Shown: positions 1 through 11,678, counted from the stretch's first letter. The stretch is 64,000 nt of DNA from Asterias rubens (GCF_902459465.1 NC_047080.1:7592144-7656143), one strand, 5' to 3'. Numbers and translations are program-made. Notes: generated by a model from the sequence alone, not told the origin.

Positions 1-1
1 T

Positions 2-3000
2 AAGAGAAATGGGGTTGCAAATGCTGCATCACAGACAGACGTCATTGAGGGTGTAGTTGCTTATGAACACCCAGCAGAGTCTGCTCTACATCAATCCTTT
101 ACACCCAGCGCAGAGAGTGACTTTATGCATGATTATTCTAATAGACTGCAGGAATTCTTGGAGAAAGAGGACACTGTTTCAGAATATTCTGAACATCCTG
201 TTGAGGAGATAATTACTACATCTGAGATTACCCAACAAGAAACTAGTTCACCAGCATGGGAGTACACAAAGGATGTCTCAAATCGCTTATACAGTTCTGA
301 ATTAAACAACAGTACAGGTATTCTTCAAAACCTTTTCAAAACCGAGCAAAATTCAGTCTATCTTGAAGCGCCAGTTGAAAAAGACGAGGCTGATGTTGTC
401 CAGTCTCAGCCAAGGTATTTCATTGATGCTGCTAACCAGACTGGTATGATGCCCATGAGAGAGAGAAGTACATCCCCCCTTTACCAAGCAACACGAGAAG
501 CCCAAAGCCAGTATGACAAAGAAGTTCGCCAGACTGATACCACTTCACAGGCGATGCCAATAACATCTGATGAATCAACCTTAACAGCCCCTGTGACCAG
601 TCATGATGTGTCTTCACAAGCTAAATTTGACAGTGAAGGTGTCCCAACAACTGAGAGTTCAGTTCAGCATCATACACCCAGTAACGACTCATCCACTCAG
701 GCTAAACCAGTTATGATGGATGCTGGTATCACCTACAAGGTTGAAAGTAATCCTACTTCTACTCAGGTCAGGCTTGAAACATTAGAACAAGGAACTTCAA
801 CTCAGAAACAAGTACATCAGACGTCAGACAGCCAATCCCAAGTTGCTCCGGATGTGGCAGCGAAAACTACATCACCTTTAGCTGTAAGAAAGAATCAAAT
901 GGCAGTGCAAGCAAAGGTTGACCAGCAACACACTCCAACTCAGTATGATCAAATACCCAAGACTGATGCAGAGGCACAGATACAGCCACAATCACTTGAG
1001 CGAGGCACAACAGCAAAACCTAACATCCAAGATTCTTCAATCCAAGTCCTTGCAACTCAGCGCACCCAGACAACCCAATATGACAAGGTCAAGAATGTGG
1101 ACTTTGTGGTGCAATTCAAATCCCAACATCATGACATGTCAACTCAATCTGACAATTTGAAACCTGTTTCTGTAGATCAAGCTAGCTCACCAATAGTCTC
1201 GAAACCACAACAGCCCATTGTAGAATCCCCACTAAGGTCAGACGTGGTTGAAAAAGTTTCAACTACTCCGCAGTACTACCAACCATTGGATCGCCTTGAT
1301 AATGCTGAACTTCGCCATGAAATAAGAGAGGAAATTCGAGAAGAGACCAGACTAGAAGTGATTCAGGACATGCGTAAAGAAATAAGGCAAGATTTGATCA
1401 AGGATATCAAAGAAGAAACAAGGATGGAAGTGATTGGAGTTATCCGAGAAGAAACAAAACGGGAATTGATTCAAGACGTCACGGAAGAAACCAGGTTAGA
1501 AGTGATTGAACAAATCCGTGAAGAAACCAAACGGGAATTGATTCAAGACTTCAAGGAAGAAACAAGGTTAGATGTGATTGAACAAATCCGAGAAGAAACA
1601 AAACGGGAATTGATTCAAGACTTCAAGGAAGAAACAAGGTTAGATGTGATTGAACAAATCCGAGAAGAAACAAAACGGGAATTGATTCAAGACTTCAAGG
1701 AAGAAACAAGGTTAGAAGTGATTGAAGAAATCCGAGAAGAAACTAAACGTGAATTGACTCAAGACATCAAAGCAGAAACAAGGATGGAAGTGATTGAAGA
1801 AATCCGAGAAGAAACAAAACGGGAATTGATTCAAGACATCAAAGCAGAAACAAGGTTAGAAGTGATCTACGACATAAGGGAGGAAATCAGAGAAGATGTT
1901 CGAGAAGAACTCAAAGAAGAAATTAAAAATGACATGACTTCAGTCTTTGAGGCAGAGGTGAGAGATGAGCTCAAGACAGAGTTTCAGATCACTGTTCGAG
2001 AGGAGGTACGAGAGGAGTTCATTGAGGAATACAAGGAAGAAATATTGGAGGAGATTAAAGAGGAGTTCAGAATAGACTTTGAATCTCGCCTTCGCTTTGA
2101 GTTTGAAGACAGAACAAGAGATGATTTGGAATTCCAGATTCGAAGAGAAATGGAGCCTAAAATAAGACGTGACTTGGAGCCAATTATACGAAGGGAGATC
2201 ATTCAGGAATTTGAAAAGGAAACTATTCATGAGTATAAATTTGCAGCACCTGAGATGTATGAGCCAACTGAATATAAGCAAGAACCAGTTAAACCTCTAA
2301 TGCTTGACCGAGGAACATCTCCCAAGATTACAAAATTCCATGATGCTCCTGTTCAAGCCAGCACAACACATCAAGATGGATCATCCCAGTATGACAAGCC
2401 AAATAAGCCAGTCGACAATGTCACGCAGACGCAAGTCATTACAGTGGAACACGGAACAGCACCAGACAAGCCATGGGTAACAGATACACATGTGCAAGTC
2501 CAACCTAAAATGGTGCATCGAGGCACAACACCAAGTGAGACTACAAATTGTCAATCTGGGGTCCAAGCAGTTGTGGAAATGAAAGATAAATCGGATCAGC
2601 ATGAAGCCAAACCTAGGCAGTCGGATGTTGGAACCCAATTCTATCACCGTCCACAGACAGTTGGAGTTCAGTCTCAGGTACAACCAGTCACTGATGAACA
2701 AGGAACATCAATGGAAACAGTCAAATTCCATCAAACTTATGCTCAGACAGAAAAGCCTCTCCTTGCATCAGAAAATACACAGACAGTAACAGACCACAGT
2801 GATGCGGTTTGCCAATCTCAACCTGTTGTTATGACAGACACTACAATGCAAGTCGAACCAGTGACAACTGATAAGAGTTCCTCACCATTACCACATGAGA
2901 CGGAGGATATTTCAACCCAGGTTGAGAAAACCGATAAGGATGAGCCCATTGAAAAGCCAACTGTTCAGCAAAAAGACACTGCAGCTCAACATGAACCAGT

Positions 3001-5272
3001 TTACGATGTAATCGATAGAAGAATTCAGGCCAATCCTGTCGTCAGGGACCAAGCAAATTCACCGTTTGCAGTTCTTCTTTTGAATTCTATCAGCCCTCAA
3101 AGAAGAGATAGTGTCCACCTGCCGTCTTATATTTCCCTTTCACCAAGAAATGCCCCAGAAGAGCCTCTCTATGTGACAGAAGTTATTAGAGCACAAAAAT
3201 TGCAACCCACTGAATTCATCCCTTCATTTCCCTCACCAGTGCCTACATCGCAACCCTCCACTAACTTCAAATATTCATACACATTTACTGATGACCAAAC
3301 CATTGAGCCATTGGTTGCCAGGTTGGATTATGTACCACTGCACCCACAAGCAGATTCTCCTCCACCCACACTCAAACGACAGTCGCCGATTGGTATCACT
3401 AATAAGTCACATGTTGTTCGTGGTGACTATTCATCTCATCGTTTTGATTCAGTCACCAGCGGAAAGTATGAGGTAGATGATGTCAAGCCATTGGTAAGGC
3501 CAATACCTAAAATCTTGGAGCCCAGAAAAACGTCGCCTAACTACTATCCGCCAATTGTTTCCCAGTCCACATACAGTAGCTCGTATGAGTCTACACATGA
3601 AACCAGTACTAGCTTTGAAAGAGACATTTTGCAGTCAATGCCACCACGTTGTGAAATGATAGTTCTTCAAACAACTGTAGCAGGAAATACGTACACCAGT
3701 GCCTTCAAAACATCCACACCAAACACTTCTGGTGCTCAACCCTTGTCAAGTCCATTTGTTCCTCGAACAAGTATAATACACCAAGAGCAATATTCTGAAT
3801 TTCCAGCCAAACCTTCCTCTCCAAGCTTTTCAGACACAGACTCCGAGAGTTTACCAGACATGACTGAACTTGAACGCATACGCCAGGATCTCCGTCTGTC
3901 AAAGGTAATTGTGACCGAAGATCAGGCAACTTTGGTTGGATACCTAGTAAGCAGGACTGATACCACCAAAACACCTGAACTACCAGCTAATTCACCTTTC
4001 AGCTCTCCAGACTCAACTTACAAATCTTCCTCAAGATTTGAATACAGCAGTACCGGCCAATCTTACAGCAGCCAAACGTATAACACAAGCTTCAAACATG
4101 ATCACTTAGGCTCTCTCAGAGGTCGCCAACACTTTGTGAATCTAGAACATAAACCAACAGATGTTGTACCTGATGTGATGATGGAAGGTCCCGCTGATGT
4201 TCTACCTACAGAAGAGGGTGAATGGTTCAAGCGAGAGACCTCTGCATATATGCTGAATGTTCCGTATGAAAAGAAGGGGGCTCCTCACCCAGGAGCACGC
4301 ATTGTGCAGTCACCTTCACAGTCACCCTGTCCCACACCAGGTAGATTGTCTCCAGTCGATGTGGAGATGCTAGATCCAATACCAAGAGGTATGGTTACCC
4401 GTCTTTCAGACCTGTTTTTGGATGGAGCTTTCAGTGATGATGATTCTGTTCTACCTGTCAGCAGATTGTCAGAACTCATTGAGAAACATCGTGAACTGAA
4501 CCGGCCTCCCAAACACCCAATGCCTCCCCCAACTGGTGATTTTCCATTATTCATGTCAAGGGATCCTGACTCTGAAGTAGACACCATTGATTCTGATACT
4601 GATTCAGAGTCCTTCAATGCAGTTATGGACTTCACTGATCCTTTCTTGCATGAAGATCCAAACTTCTGGCGTGCGGTGAGGAAAGATCTATCCCCACAAT
4701 CGGTCAATTCTGATGCCAGCTCTGATGATGATACAGTGACTGTGTATGGGGATTGTGATGTGTACCCATACGATGACCCCTCTTCAAGACCAATCACCCC
4801 CTCCCCTCAAGACGAGCCAGCTGATAAACCAACGGAACCAGGACAATCACCGCGTAAGAAGCGCTCTGTTGTCAAAATCGATCGACGCAAAATGAGACAA
4901 GAACTGCGTATGTCTGAGGTGGTGTTACCTGATGAACCAGCTCGTCTTACCAGCTACAAACCCAAGATGGAGGAGGGTGCCTTTGGAGGACGAATGTCTC
5001 GATCTGAGCCAGACCTTTTCAAAGCATTAACTAGAGCCACGACTTCACGTCCTTCTTACACCACTGCTTCGCCATACACAAGGACTGGGCGTGAACATGG
5101 AATGGTCGATTCAAGCGCCATGTCAACATCCTCAACAGAGATCCGTTATGCTACAGTGATGAAGAAGGACAGATCCAACCAGTCACCCTGGAGTCAACAA
5201 CAAAGACTTTCTCAATCGGATTCTGACCTCGCAAAAGCGCATGGAGAGCTCTATGATGTAGGTAATTTTTAG
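2..5272 (+). CDS. 3' portion of a giant exon of an uncharacterised repeat-rich protein (5' incomplete)
   Basis: I do not recognise this gene. The frame is open from base 2 with no splice acceptor, so coding runs off the left edge; the Met at 125 is only the first in the window. Counting from 125 there are 1715 residues. Residues ~1-386 are Ser/Thr/Gln/Pro-rich, with recurring short motifs (RGTSP, RGTTP, EQGTS next to SQYDK or TQYDK). Residues ~387-708 are almost wholly Glu/Arg/Lys/Asp/Ile and predict a long charged helix, with a 24-residue repeat at ~429-588. The Thr/Gln/Pro-rich motifs then resume to ~1000. The C-terminal third is Ser/Pro-rich with acidic patches, and a short basic motif recurs near residues 1248 and 1586. 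The composition suits a giant cytoskeletal or scaffold protein such as a giant ankyrin-type exon, but no catalytic domain is visible and that comparison is a guess. The stop is TAG at 5270. Confidence 0.85.
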   Translation, partial: KRNGVANAASQTDVIEGVVAYEHPAESALHQSFTPSAESDFMHDYSNRLQEFLEKEDTVSEYSEHPVEEIITTSEITQQETSSPAWEYTKDVSNRLYSSELNNSTGILQNLFKTEQNSVYLEAPVEKDEADVVQSQPRYFIDAANQTGMMPMRERSTSPLYQATREAQSQYDKEVRQTDTTSQAMPITSDESTLTAPVTSHDVSSQAKFDSEGVPTTESSVQHHTPSNDSSTQAKPVMMDAGITYKVESNPTSTQVRLETLEQGTSTQKQVHQTSDSQSQVAPDVAAKTTSPLAVRKNQMAVQAKVDQQHTPTQYDQIPKTDAEAQIQPQSLERGTTAKPNIQDSSIQVLATQRTQTTQYDKVKNVDFVVQFKSQHHDMSTQSDNLKPVSVDQASSPIVSKPQQPIVESPLRSDVVEKVSTTPQYYQPLDRLDNAELRHEIREEIREETRLEVIQDMRKEIRQDLIKDIKEETRMEVIGVIREETKRELIQDVTEETRLEVIEQIREETKRELIQDFKEETRLDVIEQIREETKRELIQDFKEETRLDVIEQIREETKRELIQDFKEETRLEVIEEIREETKRELTQDIKAETRMEVIEEIREETKRELIQDIKAETRLEVIYDIREEIREDVREELKEEIKNDMTSVFEAEVRDELKTEFQITVREEVREEFIEEYKEEILEEIKEEFRIDFESRLRFEFEDRTRDDLEFQIRREMEPKIRRDLEPIIRREIIQEFEKETIHEYKFAAPEMYEPTEYKQEPVKPLMLDRGTSPKITKFHDAPVQASTTHQDGSSQYDKPNKPVDNVTQTQVITVEHGTAPDKPWVTDTHVQVQPKMVHRGTTPSETTNCQSGVQAVVEMKDKSDQHEAKPRQSDVGTQFYHRPQTVGVQSQVQPVTDEQGTSMETVKFHQTYAQTEKPLLASENTQTVTDHSDAVCQSQPVVMTDTTMQVEPVTTDKSSSPLPHETEDISTQVEKTDKDEPIEKPTVQQKDTAAQHEPVYDVIDRRIQANPVVRDQANSPFAVLLLNSISPQRRDSVHLPSYISLSPRNAPEEPLYVTEVIRAQKLQPTEFIPSFPSPVPTSQPSTNFKYSYTFTDDQTIEPLVARLDYVPLHPQADSPPPTLKRQSPIGITNKSHVVRGDYSSHRFDSVTSGKYEVDDVKPLVRPIPKILEPRKTSPNYYPPIVSQSTYSSSYESTHETSTSFERDILQSMPPRCEMIVLQTTVAGNTYTSAFKTSTPNTSGAQPLSSPFVPRTSIIHQEQYSEFPAKPSSPSFSDTDSESLPDMTELERIRQDLRLSKVIVTEDQATLVGYLVSRTDTTKTPELPANSPFSSPDSTYKSSSRFEYSSTGQSYSSQTYNTSFKHDHLGSLRGRQHFVNLEHKPTDVVPDVMMEGPADVLPTEEGEWFKRETSAYMLNVPYEKKGAPHPGARIVQSPSQSPCPTPGRLSPVDVEMLDPIPRGMVTRLSDLFLDGAFSDDDSVLPVSRLSELIEKHRELNRPPKHPMPPPTGDFPLFMSRDPDSEVDTIDSDTDSESFNAVMDFTDPFLHEDPNFWRAVRKDLSPQSVNSDASSDDDTVTVYGDCDVYPYDDPSSRPITPSPQDEPADKPTEPGQSPRKKRSVVKIDRRKMRQELRMSEVVLPDEPARLTSYKPKMEEGAFGGRMSRSEPDLFKALTRATTSRPSYTTASPYTRTGREHGMVDSSAMSTSSTEIRYATVMKKDRSNQSPWSQQQRLSQSDSDLAKAHGELYDVGNF
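1411..1890 (+). repeat. 72-bp (24-residue) in-frame coding minisatellite
   Basis: About six and a half copies of a 72-bp unit encode alternating 12-residue halves of the type KEETRLEVIEQI and REETKRELIQDF. The copies spanning about 1555-1698 are essentially identical, so the array expanded recently, while outer copies have drifted (DVTEE, DIKAE variants). Every unit keeps the frame. Confidence 0.9.
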
Positions 5273-6570
5273 AAATATAAAATGTACTGATTGTAGGTGA
5301 TTTATTTGAACAGTGCAAATTGGTGTCAGTGAAAACTCAAGGTTATCGCAAAAAGACGCACTGCTATTAACATGGTATTTCTTTCACATGGAAGCCAAGT
5401 TCAGAATCTGTCAAGCAATTAGGAATAAGAAAGCACTGACTGTGAATGAAACCAAATCACCTCATCTAAAAACACAACTATGAAAGTACATTTTATGTAT
5501 ATGGCAAAGAAATTATTTGTTACTTCAGTCATTTGTATGGAATATCCAGCTATTTTTGATGAAACATTTATTCAAAAATTGAAAACTGAAGTAACATGTA
5601 CATATAAAACTGTAAATAGTTGTACCGGGTAATTAATTAGCTATCTTGGTTTCTGTTTATTGAAGCCCTTGTTGGAGCATTAACACACTGGTATAGATAT
5701 AAATAATTTGTGTACACATGTTCTATAGAATTAACCAGCTCCTTATACCTAGTTGAAAATGTATATAAAAAGCATTTTAAAACAAATGATTTGCTGGATT
5801 TAGGTTTGATTGGTTAATGGACAACAACATTGAATAATGAAAGTTAGTATATACATATTTTTGACCTTTACTTTGATTTTATAATTGAACTGAAAACCAT
5901 TTGGAGATGCCTGGATTGAGCAGTTGTAATGGATGTGGGTACATGTACATGTAGCTGTTTTGTTATAGGAGGTCATCCTGATTTGAATGTATGGTATACA
6001 TAAGCCATTTTTACTTCTTGATTGTGAGATCATGTATATAATTATTTAGTTTTATACCGCCGTATTGTAATAATTGTTTCTTCCATAGCACTGCAGAGTA
6101 TTTTATAGCTCAGCCCAAATTATATACATAATACTGTTGGTGATGGTTTGTTTTGCATCATGATGATTATATTCATTATTGGAATCATTAACAAATACCT
6201 TATTTTTCAAGCTTGTAAAATGATGACAACTTGATTGGGTCAAGATGTGAAAAATAGTTCTGAACAAATTTCTTAATAAAATCAACAAGTTCTTAATACA
6301 ATCGACCGTTTAATGTCTTAATACAGGATATATTGTATATAATGGATTAACTTTTTGTAGAGAGTACTTGTTCTGTTTTCAGATGGCAATGGTGTTTAAC
6401 TCAAATTGCAAGAACTTCAGATGTAAAAGTGAAATTATCATTCACAAGTTAAGAATTTAAAAAACAAAGAAATATTTTTATTTTTGTACTGGTGGAGGGT
6501 TTGTTTTCACTAGGGGCAGACAGTATATTTGGCTGATCTAAATAACTAAGTTTACTTAATAAAAAAAATT
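5273..6570 (+). other. probable 3'UTR of the giant-exon gene
   Basis: AT-rich sequence after the TAG stop with no further plausible exon. Candidate AATAAA polyadenylation signals lie at 6275-6280 and 6558-6563. The true end cannot be fixed without transcripts. Confidence 0.45.
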
Positions 6571-7990
6571 GTTACGATTGTTAAAACTTCTATGTAAACA
6601 AAAAGCCAAACAGCTTAAAAATTTTCCTAAATGTGGTAACTAATTTTGATTGTAGGGGTAACCAGATATTAGTGTTTAAGGTACCTTACATTATGTACAT
6701 GAAATTCACTTAATGCAGTTTTTACACCTTACATATTGTACTAATGCAATACTTTTTTAAGTCGTAAAACACGAGGGAAACTGGCTGGGTAAAATGTTAA
6801 ATGTTACCGCTGGATTACCAAGTAGAATGCTAAATTGCTGTAATGAATTGTCAATAATGTATGGTCACTGTGCATAATGATGACTAATCGCATGAAGAAG
6901 CGATAAAAAATGGCTAAAAAATACATAGCTGTAGAATCAGGTGATGGCAAAAGCAAAACATTTTAATTTCCATATTATAATAATATATTTGTTAGGTGAA
7001 GATTATTTGTCTTTGTTTATGCTTTAATGTTTTTGTAAAAATGTGTTCAAAATGAACCTGGTTGATTTAAGAAATTAGGGTATAGGCAAACTAATGAAGA
7101 CACAAGGTACATACATAAACGTCACTATCGTGGGGGTAGCCCTTATTTCGAGATAAAAATTTGTAGAAAATTGATGTTAATGAATGCTTTTGTCTGCATG
7201 GCTTTTGACACTAGTGTTCAACATTCAGACCATCTTATCTGATTGAACATATTTATGATTTGCTTAACTTCAAAATCATTGTGTATATCTCAAACTTCAG
7301 ATAAATTTGAAAATATTATGTATGCACTGGCTCACTAACAAACAAAATTAATAATAGCAAAATAGTTTGGTAATTTGTAGTAAGACTCATGATACTTGTA
7401 TTGCTTACTACAATATTATGTTTAATTTGTATTTGGTTTTGAAGACTTATAGTAAGTAGGGTTTGCTTCTGCTGGTTTTTTTTACATAAAAGGAGGCGCT
7501 AAATTGTAATGGAATATTATAGATGTAAATCCTAAGTGGTAAAACTGCTACATTATTATCACAAAATATGAAATATTGGCAAGTTAGCATGAGATGCATA
7601 AAAAGAAAATAATCAAAATTTTTAATTCAGGTGGGTTTCTGGAAATAGCAAAATTTGTTACAAACATGTAGAAGAGCCAGCGGTAGCTTCCAGATGCCAT
7701 AGATGATAATCGTTATATTGAAGTAATTGTTAAAAACTGATTGTTGAAGTGGCATAGCGCCGCAACATGGAAATGGACAACATTTGGCAAAAAGATGAAT
7801 TGATGTAAGAGAATTTAAATTGCTGAAAGTTATGCTAATGTATTGATTGTATTCAGCTGTGAGTTGTACTAAGGTATATTAAATAATTATAGATACATTG
7901 TTGGTTAATAGATAAACTTTTGTGTGAATTATGCTTTCTTTTCTCCATTTCCCCAGAGTATCACAATTTCAGAGTTACCAGGTTGCAGCT
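6571..7990. other. AT-rich non-coding stretch
   Basis: I see no gene, RNA gene or clear repeat here. It is AT-rich with only short spurious reading frames. Confidence 0.6.
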
Positions 7991-7996
7991 TGCAAT

Positions 7997-8226
7997 CAGG
8001 GCCTAGTTTCATAAAGCTGTTTACCCGTAAGCAATTTGTTGTGCTTGCTGTAGCAGAAAAATGTACGTAAGCTTAAACATATTTCACCAAGATTTCTCCA
8101 GTTAGCAGAAAATTTCTAGGAGTGCATGCCAATCACCATGGATTTGCATTGTTATGTCACTCGTGTGCTTACCGATAGCAGCCAGCATTTACCCTTGCTT
8201 TTGCGGAACAGCTTTATGAAATTCTG
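7997..8226. repeat. foldback element of the GGGCCCAATTTCAT family (diverged copy)
   Basis: The left end (AGTTTCATAAAGCTGTTTA) and the right end (GGAACAGCTTTATGAAAT) are inverted. Internal GCTTACTGTAGCAGAAA-type segments also occur in the copies at 10289, 12837 and 32615. Confidence 0.6.
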
Positions 8227-8490
8227 TTAAGGGACGCTCCGTACGCACAAAATGGCTGTTAAAGAGAAGGTACACATTTTGTAATTGTCAAAGACCCTTC
8301 TTCTCACTTGGTGTACCCCATCATAAAATAACAAGCCGGTGAAAATTTGGGCTCAATTGGTCATCGAGGTTGCGAAAGGAGTCGTTTCCCACAATGTTTT
8401 ATACTATCAACAGCTCTTCAATGCTCGTTACCAAGTCAGTTTTTAAGGTTGATATTTGTTATGAGTACCAAACGTGTACCTTCCCTTTAA
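8227..8490. mobile_element. degenerate TTAA-type MITE relic
   Basis: The inner segments (AATTGTCAAAGACC, CTCACTTGGTGTAC, GGCTCAATTGGTCAT) match the full MITE at 12287-12663. The ends (GTACACATTTTG... and ...GTGTACCTTCCCTTTAA) are altered. Confidence 0.5.
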
Positions 8491-8829
8491 ATGTTTCATG
8501 GAATTGCGCCCGCGAAGATTTTGTACATCACAATTGGACCTTCTGCTAATGTATTTATATTATTTCATAACCACTGTTTACTGACTATAACTGCCACCAG
8601 TTGTGATTGTGCACACAAGCCGTCATTTATGAAATACCAAACACAAAGTCATAGATTTATTTGTGTTTTACCCATACACTAGAGTGTGTTATAAAAATAT
8701 GCACTGCACACGGGAAAAAAACTCAACTAACATAATTTTGTCTGTGAATTTTGTTTTCACTAGACTCAAGGAAAGTACCTAGGAAACAGTGCTAATTGTG
8801 TATGGATATAAAACACAATAAATTTTCTG

Positions 8830-8960
8830 ACTCAAGCTCTGGTGTTTCCGATCAGCCGAGTGTAGGTTCGAGTCCCAGTCATGACACTTGTGTCCTTAAT
8901 GCAGACATTATTGCTTTGTCCTTTAGTTGTGCATAAAAGAACCTGGTGCAGTTATCAGAA
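8830..8960 (+). mobile_element. tRNA-derived SINE fragment
   Basis: CTCAAGCTCTGGTG..GTTCGAGTCCCAGTCATGACACTTGTGTCC matches the tRNA-like head of the fuller SINE at 17671-18030, including a box B-like GGTTCGAGTCC. Confidence 0.6.
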
Positions 8961-8971
8961 AGTTTATCCCT

Positions 8972-9291
8972 TAAAGGCACTGGACACTATTGGTAATTGT
9001 CAAAGACCAGTATTCTCACTTGGTGTACGATCAACACATGCATAAAATAACTAACCTGTACAAATTTTGACTCAATTGACATGTAGTCAAAGTTGCGAGA
9101 GAGTAATGGAAAAAAAAACATCCTTGAATATGAGAACTCAGCCGAGGTCTTTTATTCAATTCCAATATTTTAATGAGAAATTGCGTCTTTCTCAAAAAAC
9201 TACGTTACTTCAGAGGGAGCCGTTATTTACAATGTTTTACACTATCAATAGCTCTCTTATGGCAACAATTAAATTATTTTGAGTCATTACC
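8972..9291. mobile_element. TTAA-flanked MITE, AGGCAGTGGACAC family, truncated
   Basis: It starts with TTAAAGGCACTGGACACTA and carries the family's internal blocks (TTCTCACTTGGTGTA, CAGAGGGAGCCGTT, ATTATTTTGAGT). It fades before the right terminal repeat. Confidence 0.7.
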
Positions 9292-9527
9292 GATAAAGAG
9301 AAGGGGTTAATGAATCTAACATAGTTAAAGACACACAGAGTGACATGAAACTTACCTACATTAAGATGTCATTGACCAATCTTGGTAGGGGTTGTTACAG
9401 GTCTAGAAGCCATCACGACAGTCTACTGATGACCCTGACGCCTTACATGTCTTAGGATCCAGGGAGACATGCTACTCACGAGAAGGGAGGTGTTGCAGCA
9501 ATTCATCAAACAGCTGTATGGGCGATC

Positions 9528-9740
9528 AGATTGGCATAGCGGTGTCTTTCCTTGCCTTCCACCTCTAGGACCACGGTTCGAATCCAGCCTTGAGGAACTA
9601 GTTGGGTTTTCATTCCCTACACGACTGTGTGGGCCCCCCTGAAATAATTATCTGTGGTTTTCCTTCCACATATAAAACGAATTTCCTTCTTTGTCTTCCC
9701 TCAATGGAGTTCTTGACAAGTAAAGCGATTAGGTTGAGAG
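9528..9740 (+). mobile_element. possible SINE with a degenerate tRNA-like head
   Basis: A box B-like segment (ACGGTTCGAATCCAGCC) is followed by a non-tRNA body. Box A is poor. The reading frame across it looks fortuitous. Confidence 0.35.
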
Positions 9741-10288
9741 GCCTTGGCTTCACAAGCAAATTTAATATAAAACGGGATGGTACTTTCAGGGCATTCAAAA
9801 TCAGGGTTCAAGCAGACTTTCAATGGGGTAGGGCGATGAAGAAATTTCATTTAGGTTCTGGGGAAGGATACTTCGTTTTAACAAGTTTGAGATGTTTTTA
9901 AAGACGACTCTTACTCAAACATCAATTTTAAGAAAGATGTTAGTTTTGAAAGCCAATAAGCAGGATAATAAGTCAAGAAAAACTGTTGATTTTTGCAAAC
10001 TCTGATATTAAATAATATTAGAAGCGACTTATTTCAGCTAATTTATATAGACGCCAAAATCACATCACTCAGCTAATTAGCACAATTCTCATGCTTTTTA
10101 CAATCTGCAAATGTGTAATCACAATTGTAGTTAAAGCCATTGAGGTGAGAGAAAAACACTGAGAAATTCATTTTTTCCTGTCAGTTTAAAGGGTCTGGGT
10201 ACTGTTTTTATTAACACAAAAAACACAATGTCCAGAGATTTACTCCACACTTTAAAGAGTTTAGTGCGTGACAACTGTTTTTGAAGTT
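9741..10288. other. non-coding stretch
   Basis: No supportable feature is visible. The sequence is AT-rich with no clear repeats. Confidence 0.5.
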
Positions 10289-10515
10289 ATCTGGGCCCAA
10301 TTTCATGGAGCTGCTAAGCACAACAATTTGCTTAGCATAAAATGTTTACCTTGATAAAAACAGGATAATCAACCAAATTTCCACATGATTTTCAGGATAA
10401 GAAAACAGCAGCTGAAGACCAGTAACAAGCAATATGCAACAAATATGTTTATCAGGGAAGAAGTTTCATGCTTAGCAAATATTTGTGCTTAGCAGCTCTA
10501 TGACATTGGGCCTTG
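10289..10515. repeat. foldback element, GGGCCCAATTTCATGGAGC family
   Basis: The ends are inverted: GGGCCCAATTTCATGGAGCTGCTAAG at the left and CTTAGCAGCTCTATGACATTGGGCC at the right. Paired TGCTTAGCA blocks lie inside. Confidence 0.75.
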
Positions 10516-11492
10516 ATATAAAAGGAGTAACAATATTATAGCATGATAGATTAAACTTTGACAATGTCAATTTATATTGTTCATGCTATTGTTAAATCAA
10601 ACTTTTTATAGACATGTCACTATCGCACTCTTCAAAATGTGAATTGAACACTATTGTTTTAAAAGTGTACAAGCACATCTGTCCACTGAACTATTTTGAT
10701 TATAAAAATGATACCAAAACATGAACTGTGTGTCATAATAAATGTCAGGCATGCAACTGTAACTTCACCAAAAAAGAGGAAATTACAAACTCCAGTGGTT
10801 TTGTTCAGTGTCTTTCAAGTTTAAATGGCACAGATGAAAATATAAAAAGAAGAATTCAGCTGTTCTGAGAAAAAATTGCATGCCTGAAATTTGAAACAGA
10901 AGGGACAATATTTATTTCTGGGCAATTCAGCGTAAGTAGGCCTACGCCTTCGCACTTTGAAATAATCATGCAATCGTTAATTGATATGGAACGGACATAT
11001 GACACAAACAAATGAAGATGCAACCAATGATAATATTTGTGTTAATAAAATTATTTTATTTCGCTTCAAAAAACAAACAACTACATTAATTTCATAAACA
11101 TGAACACAACAGGCAATAATTGGTGTGCCAAACAAAGTACCACATTAAAAAGTCAAATTCTTTCACAAGTAAAGGTCAAATCTGAGTGATGTTCACAGTT
11201 TTTAGTATACATTTTTTTCCAAATGATGCTTCAGTATACCATGGAGCAAATCAAAGTTCATTTTGTTTCTAGTGGTGTTAATGCACTTGAAAACAAAATT
11301 GTATTTTGCTGTAACTTAAATCATTTAGTTTGTCCTTGTACACATATACTGCTGAAACTCAAATCATTCAAGTGTGAGAACTGCAGTAAGGCCATGTCTA
11401 AATTGGCGGCTACAGCTATGACGACTATGGCTTGATCGCCACGTCATCCCACATTCATCAGGACACTGAAACTGTCAATTCGGATAAAGCCT

Positions 11493-11678
11493 TATATAGA
11501 TGGTTTGCACATAACATCATCGACGGTCGACCGCCATATTTGATGATAAACAATTGAAAAGTGCATGTGCGTACATGTACGTGCTGTTCCTAACTCTCAG
11601 CCAATGAAAGCCTTTCACGCATGCACCTTTCATGAAAGATGGTGGTCAATGGCGTTATGTGCAATCCATCTATCCACC
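11493..11678. repeat. foldback MITE
   Basis: The left end TATAGATGGTTTGCACATAAC is the inverse of the right end GTTATGTGCAATCCATCTAT, and inner sequence also pairs (GACGGTCGACCGCCAT with ATGGTGGTCAATGGC). Confidence 0.7.

Noticed and set aside
1940..2281. Minus-strand frames of 72-113 residues under the giant exon
   Set aside because: They are shadows of the E/R/K-rich coding repeat read backwards, with no domain and no splice context.
9602..9901. 99-residue plus-strand protein
   Set aside because: It overlaps a SINE-like segment, has no recognisable domain, and the antisense frame is also open; likely chance.
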